From Gnetum montanum (Eukaryota; Streptophyta; Gnetopsida; Gnetales; Gnetaceae), in the NCBI GenBank assembly GCA_015680685.1, contig MNCI01004469.1, positions 62,001 to 126,000 on the forward strand: a stretch of DNA of 64,000 nucleotides, read 5' to 3'. The translations under genes and the position numbers were made by a program. The notes beneath the pieces were generated by a model that saw nothing but the letters and a program-made list of their open reading frames with translations, was not told where the DNA came from and searched no databases. Positions 35,240 through 44,805 of this stretch are shown one piece after another. Each line of letters opens with the position of its first letter. Position 1 is the stretch's first letter.

Positions 35240-36099
35240 NNNNNNNNNNNNNNNNNNNNNNNNNNNNNNNNNNNNNNNNNNNNNNNNNNNNNNNNNNNNN
35301 NNNNNNNNNNNNNNNNNNNNNNNNNNNNNNNNNNNNNNNNNNNNNNNNNNNNNNNNNNNNNNNNNNNNNNNNNNNNNNNNNNNNNNNNNNNNNNNNNNNN
35401 NNNNNNNNNNNNNNNNNNNNNNNNNNNNNNNNNNNNNNNNNNNNNNNNNNNNNNNNNNNNNNNNNNNNNNNNNNNNNNNNNNNNNNNNNNNNNNNNNNNN
35501 NNNNNNNNNNNNNNNNNNNNNNNNNNNNNNNNNNNNNNNNNNNNNNNNNNNNNNNNNNNNNNNNNNNNNNNNNNNNNNNNNNNNNNNNNNNNNNNNNNNN
35601 NNNNNNNNNNNNNNNNNNNNNNNNNNNNNNNNNNNNNNNNNNNNNNNNNNNNNNNNNNNNNNNNNNNNNNNNNNNNNNNNNNNNNNNNNNNNNNNNNNNN
35701 NNNNNNNNNNNNNNNNNNNNNNNNNNNNNNNNNNNNNNNNNNNNNNNNNNNNNNNNNNNNNNNNNNNNNNNNNNNNNNNNNNNNNNNNNNNNNNNNNNNN
35801 NNNNNNNNNNNNNNNNNNNNNNNNNNNNNNNNNNNNNNNNNNNNNNNNNNNNNNNNNNNNNNNNNNNNNNNNNNNNNNNNNNNNNNNNNNNNNNNNNNNN
35901 NNNNNNNNNNNNNNNNNNNNNNNNNNNNNNNNNNNNNNNNNNNNNNNNNNNNNNNNNNNNNNNNNNNNNNNNNNNNNNNNNNNNNNNNNNNNNNNNNNNN
36001 NNNNNNNNNNNNNNNNNNNNNNNNNNNNNNNNNNNNNNNNNNNNNNNNNNNNNNNNNNNNNNNNNNNNNNNNNNNNNNNNNNNNNNNNNNNNNNNNNNN
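35240..36099. other. Assembly gap (860 N)
   Basis: Undetermined bases. The right edge is a pure T run (36100-36122), so homopolymer or repeat collapse probably broke the assembly. Nothing can be said about its content. Confidence 0.95.
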
Positions 36100-36122
36100 T
36101 TTTTTTTTTTTTTTTTTTTTTT
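36100..36122. repeat. T23 homopolymer at the gap edge
   Basis: Twenty-three T residues between the gap and the second copy of the unnamed repeat. It could be the antisense tail of a retroposon hidden in the gap, or simply slippage. Confidence 0.7.
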
Positions 36123-36123
36123 G

Positions 36124-36860
36124 AAATCAACCATCCTAATTGTAAAAAGGAATTAGTATTACAAGCAGGTAGGGAGACTTATATTTAGCTAATTACATAT
36201 TATAATTTTCCTAATTTTTGTAAATTTTGCCATCATGAACGACATTTGTTTAATGATTGTTCTTTTCTAAGGGAAAATAATCTAAAGAGAAGAAAAAAAA
36301 TATGTTGAAGTTGAAGATATAAAAAAAATAATATAAAGGTGAAGTTATGAAAAATCAAGTTCATGTCAATGATATAAATGATCAAATAGCAATAAAGAAT
36401 TCAAAGAAGAGAAGCTCTTATGTATATTTTTAGTAATATTAGAGAAAGTATTGATTAACCCAAACAAATAGCTCATAGAGTAAATGTTTCCTTGTTGTCT
36501 AACAAGAATAATATTAAATCAAAGGTTAAAACTAGTGTTGACAAAAAAGTTATAGTTGATGGTAAAGATTCTCAATGTAACATTAACAACTAGCAATGAG
36601 GTAAAGATTTTCCTATAGATATGTTACCATTTTCTAGTCAAGCTCTCTATCTCAAATCCTTTTCCTATTTTAAGTTCAAGCATTGATGTTGAAAAGTGAT
36701 ATAAATGTTGTTAGGATTGTGAGCTTCTTTCTTCCTAACAATTAATTTAATTCACTTGTTTTTCCAAAATATTAAATATAAAGTCATACACTCTTTTTTT
36801 AATGTTGTCTACTCAATATCAAGCATGTGATTTACTCTAAATATTCTTTGCTCATTATCA
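36124..36860 (+). pseudogene. Unnamed repeat, copy 2, with intact CCHC knuckle
   Basis: At 36220-36261 the plus strand encodes CKFCHHERHLFNDC, a perfect CX2CX4HX4C zinc knuckle. It is preceded by EINHPNCKKELVLQAGRET. The flanking frame has stops. Copy 1 (28018 onward) has Phe in place of the second Cys. The context resembles the end of a LINE ORF1 / DUF4283 protein. No RT follows; the downstream 600 bp match 33867-34430. Confidence 0.4.
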
Positions 36861-36899
36861 ATATATTTTTGGCAACACACCTCCTTTGTGCACAACACT

Positions 36900-37620
36900 C
36901 AAATCAAAAAAGCTAGTCACGATGGAACTAAACACATTCTGATAAAATGCAAATTGAAGATGTATTTTAGGTAGTAGAGCGCTCACGGACCATGCAAGAG
37001 GTACATGGATGAATTGATATCCGCTTCTGATTATTAAATTTTCATAAATTCCATCTCATTCCCTGTGCATGCTCAACATGATTTAAGTTCTCACCTATTC
37101 TGTGTAGCTGATTATGAAATCTTCCTAAATTCCGTGTATCGCCTGTTTTACTCGGCTACGCTATAATCGTAACTTCAATTGGGCCTTTTACGAACCGAAC
37201 TTGTCCACAACGCAGAGACGGAAATGAACAAATCATGGTCAAATTATCACGGCAAGAACAACTTCTTTCTCTACCGTACTACTGTTCATTCTTAATCAAA
37301 CTGAAACTGTTCCTCGATCGTTCTGAGCATTTGATTTCAACAAAGTCCATACCAGTTTCGCTTTTCTCGCATTAAATTTTACGTTACTGGTTTTGAATTT
37401 CGCTCTTAAACAAATACAGTACCGTAGCAATTTAGCAGACCACAAAGTGTTACGGCACAAACTTCTGGCTCATCACGTGTTCGATCAAATTGATTAACGA
37501 TCTCTGTTAAGCGTGAAAATGCTGTTCGAAAAGTCTGTTGATCCTCAGTTTTTGCTTTTCTTAGACCACAGAGCGTTACGGCCTTTATTTTCTTAATATT
37601 TTAGTTTTTTGCTATCAGAA
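36900..37620. other. Low-copy, CpG-retaining stretch without a recognised gene
   Basis: Many CpGs (CGGACC, ACCGAAC, CACGGC, CGATCG, CACGTG) compared with the transposons on either side. A 20-bp direct repeat (AGACCACAAAGTGTTACGGC, 37437-37456; AGACCACAGAGCGTTACGGC, 37563-37582) is present. No open frame over 50 codons looks real. It could be promoter or upstream DNA of a former gene. Confidence 0.35.
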
Positions 37621-37806
37621 TCAGCAATATACAATATATTAAACTAAAAAAATCAATAAAAATATTGCACCATTCATTGCATCAAATATCCTATCCGATT
37701 TTGAATTGGTTTCATTATTGCCTTGTGATTTATGGCAGTTGCTATTGATCCCAGATTTCTCAATCTATGGTCTAGAGTGATAAAACTCTTCCATTTGAAA
37801 GCTATA

Positions 37807-37860
37807 AATGAGTGTCTTTAGTGGCAAGATTTTTTTTGACTTGAAAGCTCTTGAATTTAA
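37807..37860 (+). mobile_element. tRNA-derived SINE, partial copy
   Basis: TCTTTAGTGGCAAGATTTTT and GACTTGAAAGCTC match the 5' head of the SINE copies. It is cut off before the B-box region and followed 10 bp later by copy 3. Confidence 0.35.
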
Positions 37861-37870
37861 AATTTATAAT

Positions 37871-37977
37871 TGAGTTTGTCTTGAGTGGTAAGAATTTTTG
37901 ATTTAAAAGCTTGAAGCTATGGGTTTGATTCTAGTACACAATGCTGAACTGTAATTATTTAGAGATACCAACACCCA
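37871..37977 (+). mobile_element. tRNA-derived SINE, copy 3
   Basis: The most tRNA-like copy: GAGTGGTAAGAATTTTTGAT, then GGGTTTGATTC (37921-37931), close to the GGTTCGANNCC B box. The tail is GTAATTATTTAGAGATACCA followed by ACACCC. Confidence 0.55.
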
Positions 37978-38506
37978 GGAATAACCAATACATAACTAAT
38001 GAATGTGCAGAAATTAACTTCATGCCATGTTGAGAAAATTCCACAACAGGGACCCACCATGTGGGTTTCTTTGAAAGTTCTCTTGTTATTATTTGGAGTT
38101 CGGTGGTTTTTTCTTTTGGCCCAGTAGCCAACATGTTTGGTGCAATGGTGTATGAGAGAGGGGTGAAGTTTGTGTACACCATAATATCTATTTTCACATT
38201 GCCAAGTCACCATAGTGCAAAGGCTGCCACATCAGACATGATGAATTTGGAAATAAACAAAAAAGAAGCTGTTGCCATGGTCCAATTCTACTCATCTCAG
38301 CTAATTGATATATATATATATATATATGTATCCAAGCTAATAATAGGTATGACTAACCATGATTATTTGGCTTGCTAAGCCATGTAAACAGTCACACAAT
38401 TTATCATCATTGTTTCTCTTACAAAACTATAGCTTTTTGACAACTAATCTAAAGGCTTAGTTTTTACATCATAGCATGTCTAATATTTAAAGCACACAAG
38501 TATGAA
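37978..38506. other. No gene seen; (TA)n microsatellite at about 38308-38328
   Basis: Short overlapping open frames on both strands (37955-38213 minus, 38061-38378 plus) have no recognisable domain, and one begins inside the SINE tail. A TATATATA run sits at 38308-38328. Confidence 0.4.
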
Positions 38507-38760
38507 AATATCCATGATCTATGGTAAGAGAAAGTGATTTGCAAGTGTACGGCACTAATGGCCATGGTTAGCCATATCTATCAAAAACCATAGCATGTCA
38601 TCAAGCCTTTACATTTCACATCATTTAAAATTAAATATCCATGATCTCTCGTAAGAGAAAGTGGTTTGCAAGTGTAGGGCATATATGGTCATGGTTAGCC
38701 ATATCTATCAAAAACCATAGCAGGTGATCAAGCCCTTGCGTTCCACATCATTTAAAATTA
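38507..38760 (+). repeat. Two-copy tandem repeat, 127-bp period
   Basis: AATATCCATGATCT starts a unit at 38507 and again at 38634. Each unit contains GTAAGAGAAAGTG, TTTGCAAGTGTA, GGTTAGCCATATCTATCAAA and CATCATTTAAAATTAA. The copies are about 90% identical by eye, so the duplication is much younger than the surrounding transposons. Confidence 0.8.
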
Positions 38761-38913
38761 AAAGCCATGCTACAGAAAAAAACAATATAGGACAAAAAAG
38801 ATAGTAATATCTATTTAACTACCGTAGATATTAACCATGCCATCATCCAAAAACCATGTCAAATGCAAAGCCATTTTCTAGGCAATCGGCACCTAAGCCG
38901 ACATTCTTCACGG

Positions 38914-39064
38914 TATATAAGTCTATGCATCTCTATGCATCAAAAGAATCCAATTCGTAGAAGCTAGGAATCGAGGATTTGTGATTCTAAACGTGTTTGG
39001 GTACATGTGCCTTAAGAAAAAGTGGGACAGATTCGCAGCCAGGGACATGATAGAGAAAATTTAA
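38914..39064 (+). promoter_or_regulatory. Promoter-like TATA box with a 19-codon mini-ORF
   Basis: TATATAA at 38914-38920 lies in CpG-containing DNA, 91 bp ahead of ATG at 39005. That ATG opens MCLKKKWDRFAARDMIEKI and stops at 39062-39064. It could be the first exon or leader of a lost gene, or chance. No downstream exon was recognised. Confidence 0.2.
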
Positions 39065-39560
39065 ATATATTAGTTTTTTTAAAAAATTAAATCTCATATA
39101 TCATAAAAATACAGTGTAAAATATAGAACAAGTACAATGTAAATCCAAAATATTGTTAATCCTTAAAAATTGCACAGAACATTGCAATATCACCATTAAA
39201 TTGAAACAAGAAAATTTGCAAAGGTATGGAGGGCATTGAATCGATTTCCTTACTGAGGAGTCATAATCTGGTCAAACATATAATTTCTACAACAACCAAA
39301 ATGACAGCAATAAAATGAAATCTTTTGTTATTCAATCCAATATTTTCAAAAATGAAATTAAGCCTCAAGCCTCAACCAAATTTATAAGAATACACAACTT
39401 AACTACAATAGGCACAGCCCAGTAACTCATCTCACCTACAATGATGGAAAACCTTTCAAAAGCTGGAAAATCAGCACTAGTCATGGAAAAATTAGCACTA
39501 GTGGGCTTGGTTACTTTATAAGCAAACAGATTTTTAAAAAAGTTTGAACAAGCATCCATC
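39065..39560. other. No gene recognised
   Basis: AT-rich to 39360. A 64-codon minus-strand frame (39559-39365, MDACSNFFKNLF...) has no similarity I can name. It may be noise. Confidence 0.3.
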
Positions 39561-39579
39561 CGTCATCATGTTCAGTTCA

Positions 39580-39645
39580 TGACTCATGACCCATGACCCA
39601 TGACGATGACCCTGTTTTGTCCATGACGATGACCCTGTTTTGTTT
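39580..39645 (+). repeat. Short CATGAC / GATGACCCTGTTTTGT tandem repeat
   Basis: CATGAC(TC/CC) is repeated four times, then CATGACGATGACCCTGTTTT occurs twice in a row. A simple local expansion. Confidence 0.65.
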
Positions 39646-39821
39646 TTTCTTTTTTCAGCAGAGATACTAGAAAAGGAGCAAAAACCAGCAATGAACAATA
39701 AACACGCGTGCATGTGAGTCATGGCGGAACCTTTGATGCTCCCAAAGCCACGCAAATGCAATGTTTTCCTCGCACGCCCCGTCCAAAACTTGATTTCCGT
39801 ATGACCCATAGTTGCCTCTTC

Positions 39822-40030
39822 GGCCTTCGGTTACCATAGTAGCCCTTTCGTGACAATGAAATAAAATTTTTGGTATGGCGGGGGGGCGGCCTTCGGTTAC
39901 CATAGTAGCCCTTTCGTGATTTCCGTGTGTTTGTTTATTTATTCGTACCCCCTTGATTGCTTGCTTGCCACTTAACAATGAAATAAAATTTTTGGTATGG
40001 GGGGAGTCGGACCCCGAAAAGAAATTTTAT
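39822..40030. repeat. Mosaic direct and inverted repeats at the LINE-2 3' junction
   Basis: CGGCCTTCGGTTACCATAGT...TTTCGTGA occurs at about 39830-39862 and 39886-39918. A second unit, AATGAAATAAAATTTTTGGT followed by ATGG and a G run, occurs at 39855-39888 and 39976-40006. The second unit resembles a LINE 3' tail in plus orientation. It directly faces the antisense LINE-2 tail (40010-40045), giving an interrupted palindrome. Confidence 0.6.
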
Positions 40031-41733
40031 TGAAATTAAAGGAGCATCAATTACAACAACTTGAATAAGTCATAGGGTTAAGGGAAGGGGAAAACTGAGA
40101 GCATCGTGAATGACACTCGGGAAACACCTTAAAAATAAAATAGTATTAAAGGAGGTACCCCAAGTTAGGACACAACCAAATGTCCGCACAAACTAGCTTT
40201 TTACAAAATAGAATGACATAGAATTAGATGAAGCAAAGAGCTCTCAATTAAGGATAGAGGGAATGCCAATGGTGAATCCACATAATAAAAGGGAAAACGT
40301 CCTTGCAGAGATTACTGATGCTAAGTGTAACTAAAACACATAGGACTTTCCCATAGCTGCAGGAGATGAACCAATTGATGACTGTCCAGATTGAACTTGG
40401 ATGCTTGAGATGTGAGTTGAAAATAGGTGAGGCGAAAGATCTGCAACATCTCCAACCTGGTAAGCAAACATTTGTTAAAATACTCTGTCTTTTGAAATAA
40501 AACATTACATCTTTGCTTCCAAATATAATATAAAATAATAGGTCTAATAACTTTCCACAAAAAATTAAGATTAGTAAAAGTAATGTTCAAGAATCCGAAT
40601 ATGGCATCCTCTTGAGATAGCTTGTAGAATGGAAAAGCTTTAGAAGTCCACTGCCACACATGTTGAGCAAAGGGACATAGCCAAAACACATGGACAAAGT
40701 CATCTAGTCCACCACATAGAGGACAAGTGGGATTAGGAATCCCAAGATATTCTAGACGTTTTCCGATAGGAAGACCATGGTGGAGAAGACACCAAAGGAA
40801 CTGCTTAATTTTGGGGAGGGTCGGAAGTTTCCAAATAAGTTGGAAGAGAGGGATCCAAAATGTCTCTGACTCTTGTTTGTGCCAATATTTATTGTAATGT
40901 TGAATGACTGCAGATGGGTCGTGCATGAGATGAAAGGGAACAGATGGCCGATAGGGAAAGAGTTTAACCCCATTAAGCCATTGAAGGCCATGAAAAAGGC
41001 TTTGCACTGTAACATCCAGGTGCCAGTGACCGTGGAGGAAAGAGTAAATCTGAACAAGGCAATGTTTCATTGCAGCCGACTCCCCATACAAAGTGTTAAA
41101 CTCGACCCCTGAAATCCAACGACTAGCAAGCCTAAGACAATTCAAGGAAATGACACCTTTTCGATACCACGAGGTAGCCACCTTAGCATTTGTGATAGCA
41201 AGGGGAGCGGGTGACAGAGGTAACCACCACGGACACACTTTAGAGAGGATAGTAGGGTTGATTTTAACGTTAGTCCAGTCTATGTGAGTGTGTACAATTT
41301 GCCAGGCCCTCCAAATGCTTTTGAAAACATGAGATCCGGGAAGAATGATAGTGAGGGGGGAAAGAATCCAATTAACGAAATGGATGTCTTTCCAGAAGGG
41401 CTTATTTTTAGGAAAGGCTTGATGAAGCCTTAATTGGAGGAGGGTCCCTATAATATTTGAGGCATCTAAATGTTGTACCAACCACTTAGCAACCAGGGTA
41501 ATTCCTTGCTTATAGGAGTTCAAAAGGCCTAAGCCACCCTTATTCTTGGGGAGAGTAACAATAGTCCAAGCGACACGATGAAAGCCTTTTTGAGAGTCCT
41601 TGGCGGACCACATAAAGTCACGGAATAACCGTTCTAGCTTCTGGTAGGCAGCTTGGGAGGGGGCCCAACACGAAGAGTAATACACATGGGTGGACGCGCA
41701 TATGGACTTACAAACAAGGTATTTACCCGCAAC
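40009..41733 (-). mobile_element. LINE-2: 5'-truncated L1-type LINE
   Basis: Minus-strand LINE with tail AATAAAATTTCTTTTCGGGG at its 3' end (left). Homology to LINE-1 begins at about 41733 (GGTAAATACCTTGTTTGT against 32159 onward in LINE-1). The 5' truncation is typical of incomplete reverse transcription. It ends about 290 bp upstream of the HMA gene and points away from it. No clear target duplication was found. Confidence 0.82.
40321..41733 (-). CDS. LINE-2 ORF2 C-terminal part, open
   Basis: An uninterrupted frame of about 470 codons running into the truncated 5' edge, so it has no start codon of its own. It covers the segment after the RT fingers/palm (KLERLFRDFMWSAKD, LPKNKGGLGLLNSYKQG) and the zf-RVT module (LPKIKQFLWCLLHHGLP, CPLCGGLDDFVHVFWLCPF). 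The RT catalytic motif is not included. The frame is intact, whereas LINE-1 is full of stops, suggesting a younger insertion or shelter in a less methylated gene neighbourhood. It is not a functional gene alone. Confidence 0.8.
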   Translation of the reverse strand, partial: VAGKYLVCKSICASTHVYYSSCWAPSQAAYQKLERLFRDFMWSAKDSQKGFHRVAWTIVTLPKNKGGLGLLNSYKQGITLVAKWLVQHLDASNIIGTLLQLRLHQAFPKNKPFWKDIHFVNWILSPLTIILPGSHVFKSIWRAWQIVHTHIDWTNVKINPTILSKVCPWWLPLSPAPLAITNAKVATSWYRKGVISLNCLRLASRWISGVEFNTLYGESAAMKHCLVQIYSFLHGHWHLDVTVQSLFHGLQWLNGVKLFPYRPSVPFHLMHDPSAVIQHYNKYWHKQESETFWIPLFQLIWKLPTLPKIKQFLWCLLHHGLPIGKRLEYLGIPNPTCPLCGGLDDFVHVFWLCPFAQHVWQWTSKAFPFYKLSQEDAIFGFLNITFTNLNFLWKVIRPIILYYIWKQRCNVLFQKTEYFNKCLLTRLEMLQIFRLTYFQLTSQASKFNLDSHQLVHLLQLWESPMCFSYT

Positions 41734-42020
41734 TGTGATTTTTATGTAAGATATGTAAGATTTTATGATTCAGAACCGGAGAAGATATGTAAGATTTTAT
41801 TGCAAACTGCAGACATCGACAAAATTTCATTGAAAATTATGAAATACGTACTCATTGCGAATTTAATGCGCTTCTGTACGTGCTCCCGAATCCGACGCGA
41901 ACAGTTGGTCAAAATTTATCCGAATCGTGAATCTCCGGTGCATAGATGTGTATATTCCAATATTCAGACAGCCAAGCCTAGGCATTCATACCAGAAAAGA
42001 AAACTTTCTGTTGCAGCAGC
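41734..42020 (+). promoter_or_regulatory. Upstream region / 5' UTR of the HMA gene
   Basis: CpG-rich for this window (CCCGAATCCGACGCGAACAG). It has a short duplication of AGATATGTAAGATTTTA near 41745-41800. No strong TATA box; TGTATATTCC near 41950 is the nearest candidate. The end of LINE-2 marks the left limit. Confidence 0.4.
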
Positions 42021-42428
42021 ATGAAGGTAAGAAGCTAAAAAGGCCCGGCTTGTCCTTGCGTTGCTTTGTGTTTTTTTGGGAGATCATAAAAATTTATCAG
42101 ATGATCGTTTGCTTGTTACTGGATTTTGCTTGATAACATTTCATTTAATTTTGTTTTTATTATGGGTGCAGAAAGTTGTTGCCAAAGTGTCTCCTGTTCA
42201 GTGTGTCAAAAAGAAGCAGAAGGCACTCAAAAGTGTTGCCGGACTTGAAGGTGTGGTGCATGTCTCTGTGAATACCAAAGATGGTGTGATTAGGGTTATT
42301 GGGCAACAGATCCGCTTCATAGTATATGCACGCTCAGAAATTACGGTTTCTCTGATATCGTCAGCGTTGGCCCTGCAAAAGATGAAGAGAAGACCGAAAG
42401 CCTGCGCCTGTACATGAAACTCAAATAA
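42021..42428 (+). CDS. HMA-domain (heavy-metal-associated-like) small protein, two exons, one frameshift
   Basis: Exon 1 is ATG AAG (42021-42026), followed at once by GTAAG. The intron, 42027-42171, ends TGGGTGCAG. Exon 2, 42172-42428, ends TAA. A tiny first exon is common in plant HMA genes. The protein would be about 87 residues with the ferredoxin-like strand-helix order: KVVAKVSPVQ, KKKQKALKSVAGL, GVVHVSVN, VIRVIG, then FSDIVSVGPAKDEEKTE, YMKLK. The frame shifts at about 42307-42309: the C-terminal part reads correctly only if one base is missing there. The metal-binding CxxC is absent (one Cys, in VQCVKK) and there is no C-terminal CaaX. Read as it stands, the first frame stops at 42417. 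It may be a recent pseudogene or a sequencing indel. Confidence 0.72.
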
Positions 42429-42600
42429 TTTACGATCCTTGCCCTGCATGGTCCTCGTATTACGATGAACAGTACAGTGCCATTTCGCATTGCACCATTA
42501 TCTGAGTCATCTGCCCTGTGCTTGAATCAGAGGTCTTGCTTTAGGTAATTTTACTATTCTTTCGGAGTCTCTTTTATTATACTTTGTCAGCTTCTTGTGA

Positions 42601-43060
42601 GAGTAGCAGCTGCAGTGTTCTGCCATAGAATAAGGCTTGGACATTATTGTCATGTCATGTTAGATTCTCGTCATAGAGTAGAAGCTGCAGTATTTTGTTA
42701 TAGAATAAGGCTTGGATATTATTGTTTTAACAATGACGTGAAAGTCTTGTCATAGGCAAAAGCTGCAGTATTCTGTCATAGAATAAGGATTGGATATTAT
42801 TGTTTTAACAATGATGTAACGGTGTTGTCATGGAGCAGTAGCTGCAGTGTTCGGTCATAGAATGAATCTTGGAATTTAATCTTTTAACAATGATGAATGA
42901 TGTAACAGTTTTGTCATGGAGTAGCAGCTGCATTCTATCCTAATGAGGCTTACATATTAATGTTTTAATGACATATTAGTCTTTTCATGGACTCTTAGTT
43001 TCTCCATTCTATTAAAATAACTTGGATATTATTGTTTTAACAATGACGTATTAACTTGGA
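42601..43060 (+). repeat. Minisatellite downstream of the HMA gene, about six units of 70-86 bp
   Basis: AGCTGCAGT recurs at 42608, 42683, 42761 and 42840, and as AGCTGCATT at 42926. A more decayed unit follows from about 42991. Each unit also carries CATAGAATAAGG, TTGGATATTATTGTTTTAAC and GTCATRG. Unit divergence rises to the right. Confidence 0.82.
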
Positions 43061-43899
43061 AAGGGTCTTGGCCTAGTAACTCCAAGTTACAAGTTCAACA
43101 CTATTGGATAGCATTGAATTATAAATTAAATTCCAATAAAGGGCAAAGTGTTTCTAATAATAGATATAATACCATAACCAACATATAGCTATTTAAGTAA
43201 ATAAGAACCTTAAAGTTATCACTTTAAAGTAAACTTGTGTAGCAAGGTAAAAAATGTCATGATTGTGTACAAATAACTAAGAAGAAAATATAAAATTGTG
43301 GAATCTTTATTTCATTTGCTCTATCCTAATTAGAAAGGTTGTACACAAAACATTACCTTGTAACTAGGATAAGGCTACCCTTATAATCATGATGATAGTT
43401 CTTGTTCATAACTAGCTTTTCCAAACCAATGTTTCACAAAATTTAGAATCATAGATACATAGAATTTTTAAATTAAAATTGAAGCTTTATCACATTCAAT
43501 GACCCATAGGATCAATTGGAAAAATATTACATTTTCAGGAAAAATAAAGATAAACTATAAGTTGGCCAAACACTAATTGAGAAAACAAAAACAAAACATA
43601 CAAGCTTTTTATTGTAACATTGTATCTTTGTCTCAAATAGGTGGTCATGGCATAAGAAAGAAATCTGTGTAACTCATCTTCAAAGGCTCTTGACCTACAC
43701 AAAATGTGCTTTTCCACTTTCAATTCTAAGATAATTTAAGCAAAGCTTATTGATAGCATTTGAATACTTAATTGCAATAGTAGCTAAGAGAGAGTGACCT
43801 TCTACATCTAGTTTATTAGATCTAATGTGACGCAAATAAAACTGTTTTTTTACATTAGACCACATCTATGGTAAAACCTTCTACTTGACTACTTGGTGA
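43061..43899. other. No gene seen
   Basis: AT-rich DNA with stops in all frames. A 62-codon minus-strand frame at 43723-43535 has no recognisable features. Confidence 0.4.
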
Positions 43900-44805
43900 A
43901 TATACTTAAGATTTTGTTGCATGTCCTCCCAAAAGATATTCCATTTTCTCAATTATTACATACCAATGATGGTCTCAGAAATCCTGAAATACTATTTTAG
44001 AGAATTTTTCTTCCCTTGAGATATAAAAGCTATGAGTGGATTAAAAGAATTAGCATAAGGTTTTTTCTTCTCATGTTCATAAATCAAATTTACATAATAA
44101 CATTGAGTAAGGTGTTTATATCTTCACCTTCAACTTATCGAGAAGAAATTTATTTTATACTCTTTTAATATATTTTCAAAGTTCAACACTAAGTCTAGGT
44201 TGTCAAACAACATATCCATATAATATAGTAGGATATACAATCATTTGAAAAATTTATTTTTTAACCTTCCAAGCCTAGAGTCCTAAATCATTACACTTAC
44301 TCTTGAAAATATACAAAGCCTTGAAACCTCTTGTTATTCTCTCCTTGATGCACTTCCCCATATGTAATTGTTCATATAAATGAGACCTAAATATTTAAAA
44401 GAATCTATTGTTTTCACATTGATATCTCTAAATTAAAAGTTATAACATATATTTTTTGTACCCCAAATCATCAATTTGGTTTTATCTACATTCACTTGAA
44501 GATAAGATGAATGATAATAATTTTTTAAAATCTACAACATATTTTGCATACCTTTTTTAGTAGTGGAATCCAAGCAATATCATCTACATATAAAAGAAGA
44601 TTCACTACTTGGGATCTAATTTTGATAGCATGACTATCTTGCCTATTGTATAACCATTCCTACATTTCATCAATAAAGATACCAAAGAGAGTTGGAGAAA
44701 GTGAACAACCTTATTTAACTCTAATTTTTCTTTAGAATTGAAATTTTTTCTTTGAATGTTATTTGTACTTTTAATAATCACTTCCTCAGATAATCATTGT
44801 GTTCT
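43900..44805 (-). pseudogene. LINE-3 reverse transcriptase, C-terminal half (split by element B)
   Basis: The minus strand encodes GCSLSPTLFGIFIDEM (44710-44665 region) and LLLYVDDIAW with the catalytic YVDD at 44590-44579. Both are hallmark RT palm motifs of LINE elements. Stops are numerous. The N-terminal half of the same RT lies beyond element B at 61964-62335. This is a different LINE group from LINE-1 and LINE-2. Confidence 0.65.

Noticed and set aside
35214-36134. Three open frames of about 300 codons spanning the gap
   Set aside because: They consist of undetermined bases with a few real codons at the edges; not coding evidence.
37871-37977. Possible functional tRNA gene
   Set aside because: The head resembles a tRNA but the acceptor and anticodon arms do not pair, and the same unit plus tail is repeated; a SINE fits better.
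39365-39809. Two minus-strand frames (64 and 91 codons) in low-copy DNA as host genes
   Set aside because: No recognisable domain, no splice context, and one overlaps the simple CATGAC repeat.
41653-42024. A 123-codon plus-strand frame upstream of the HMA gene
   Set aside because: Begins inside LINE-2 antisense sequence and runs through the 5' leader into the HMA start; no protein-like pattern.
42598-43060. Direct repeats considered as a CRISPR-like array
   Set aside because: Units are contiguous with no unique spacers, in a plant genome; a minisatellite explains them.
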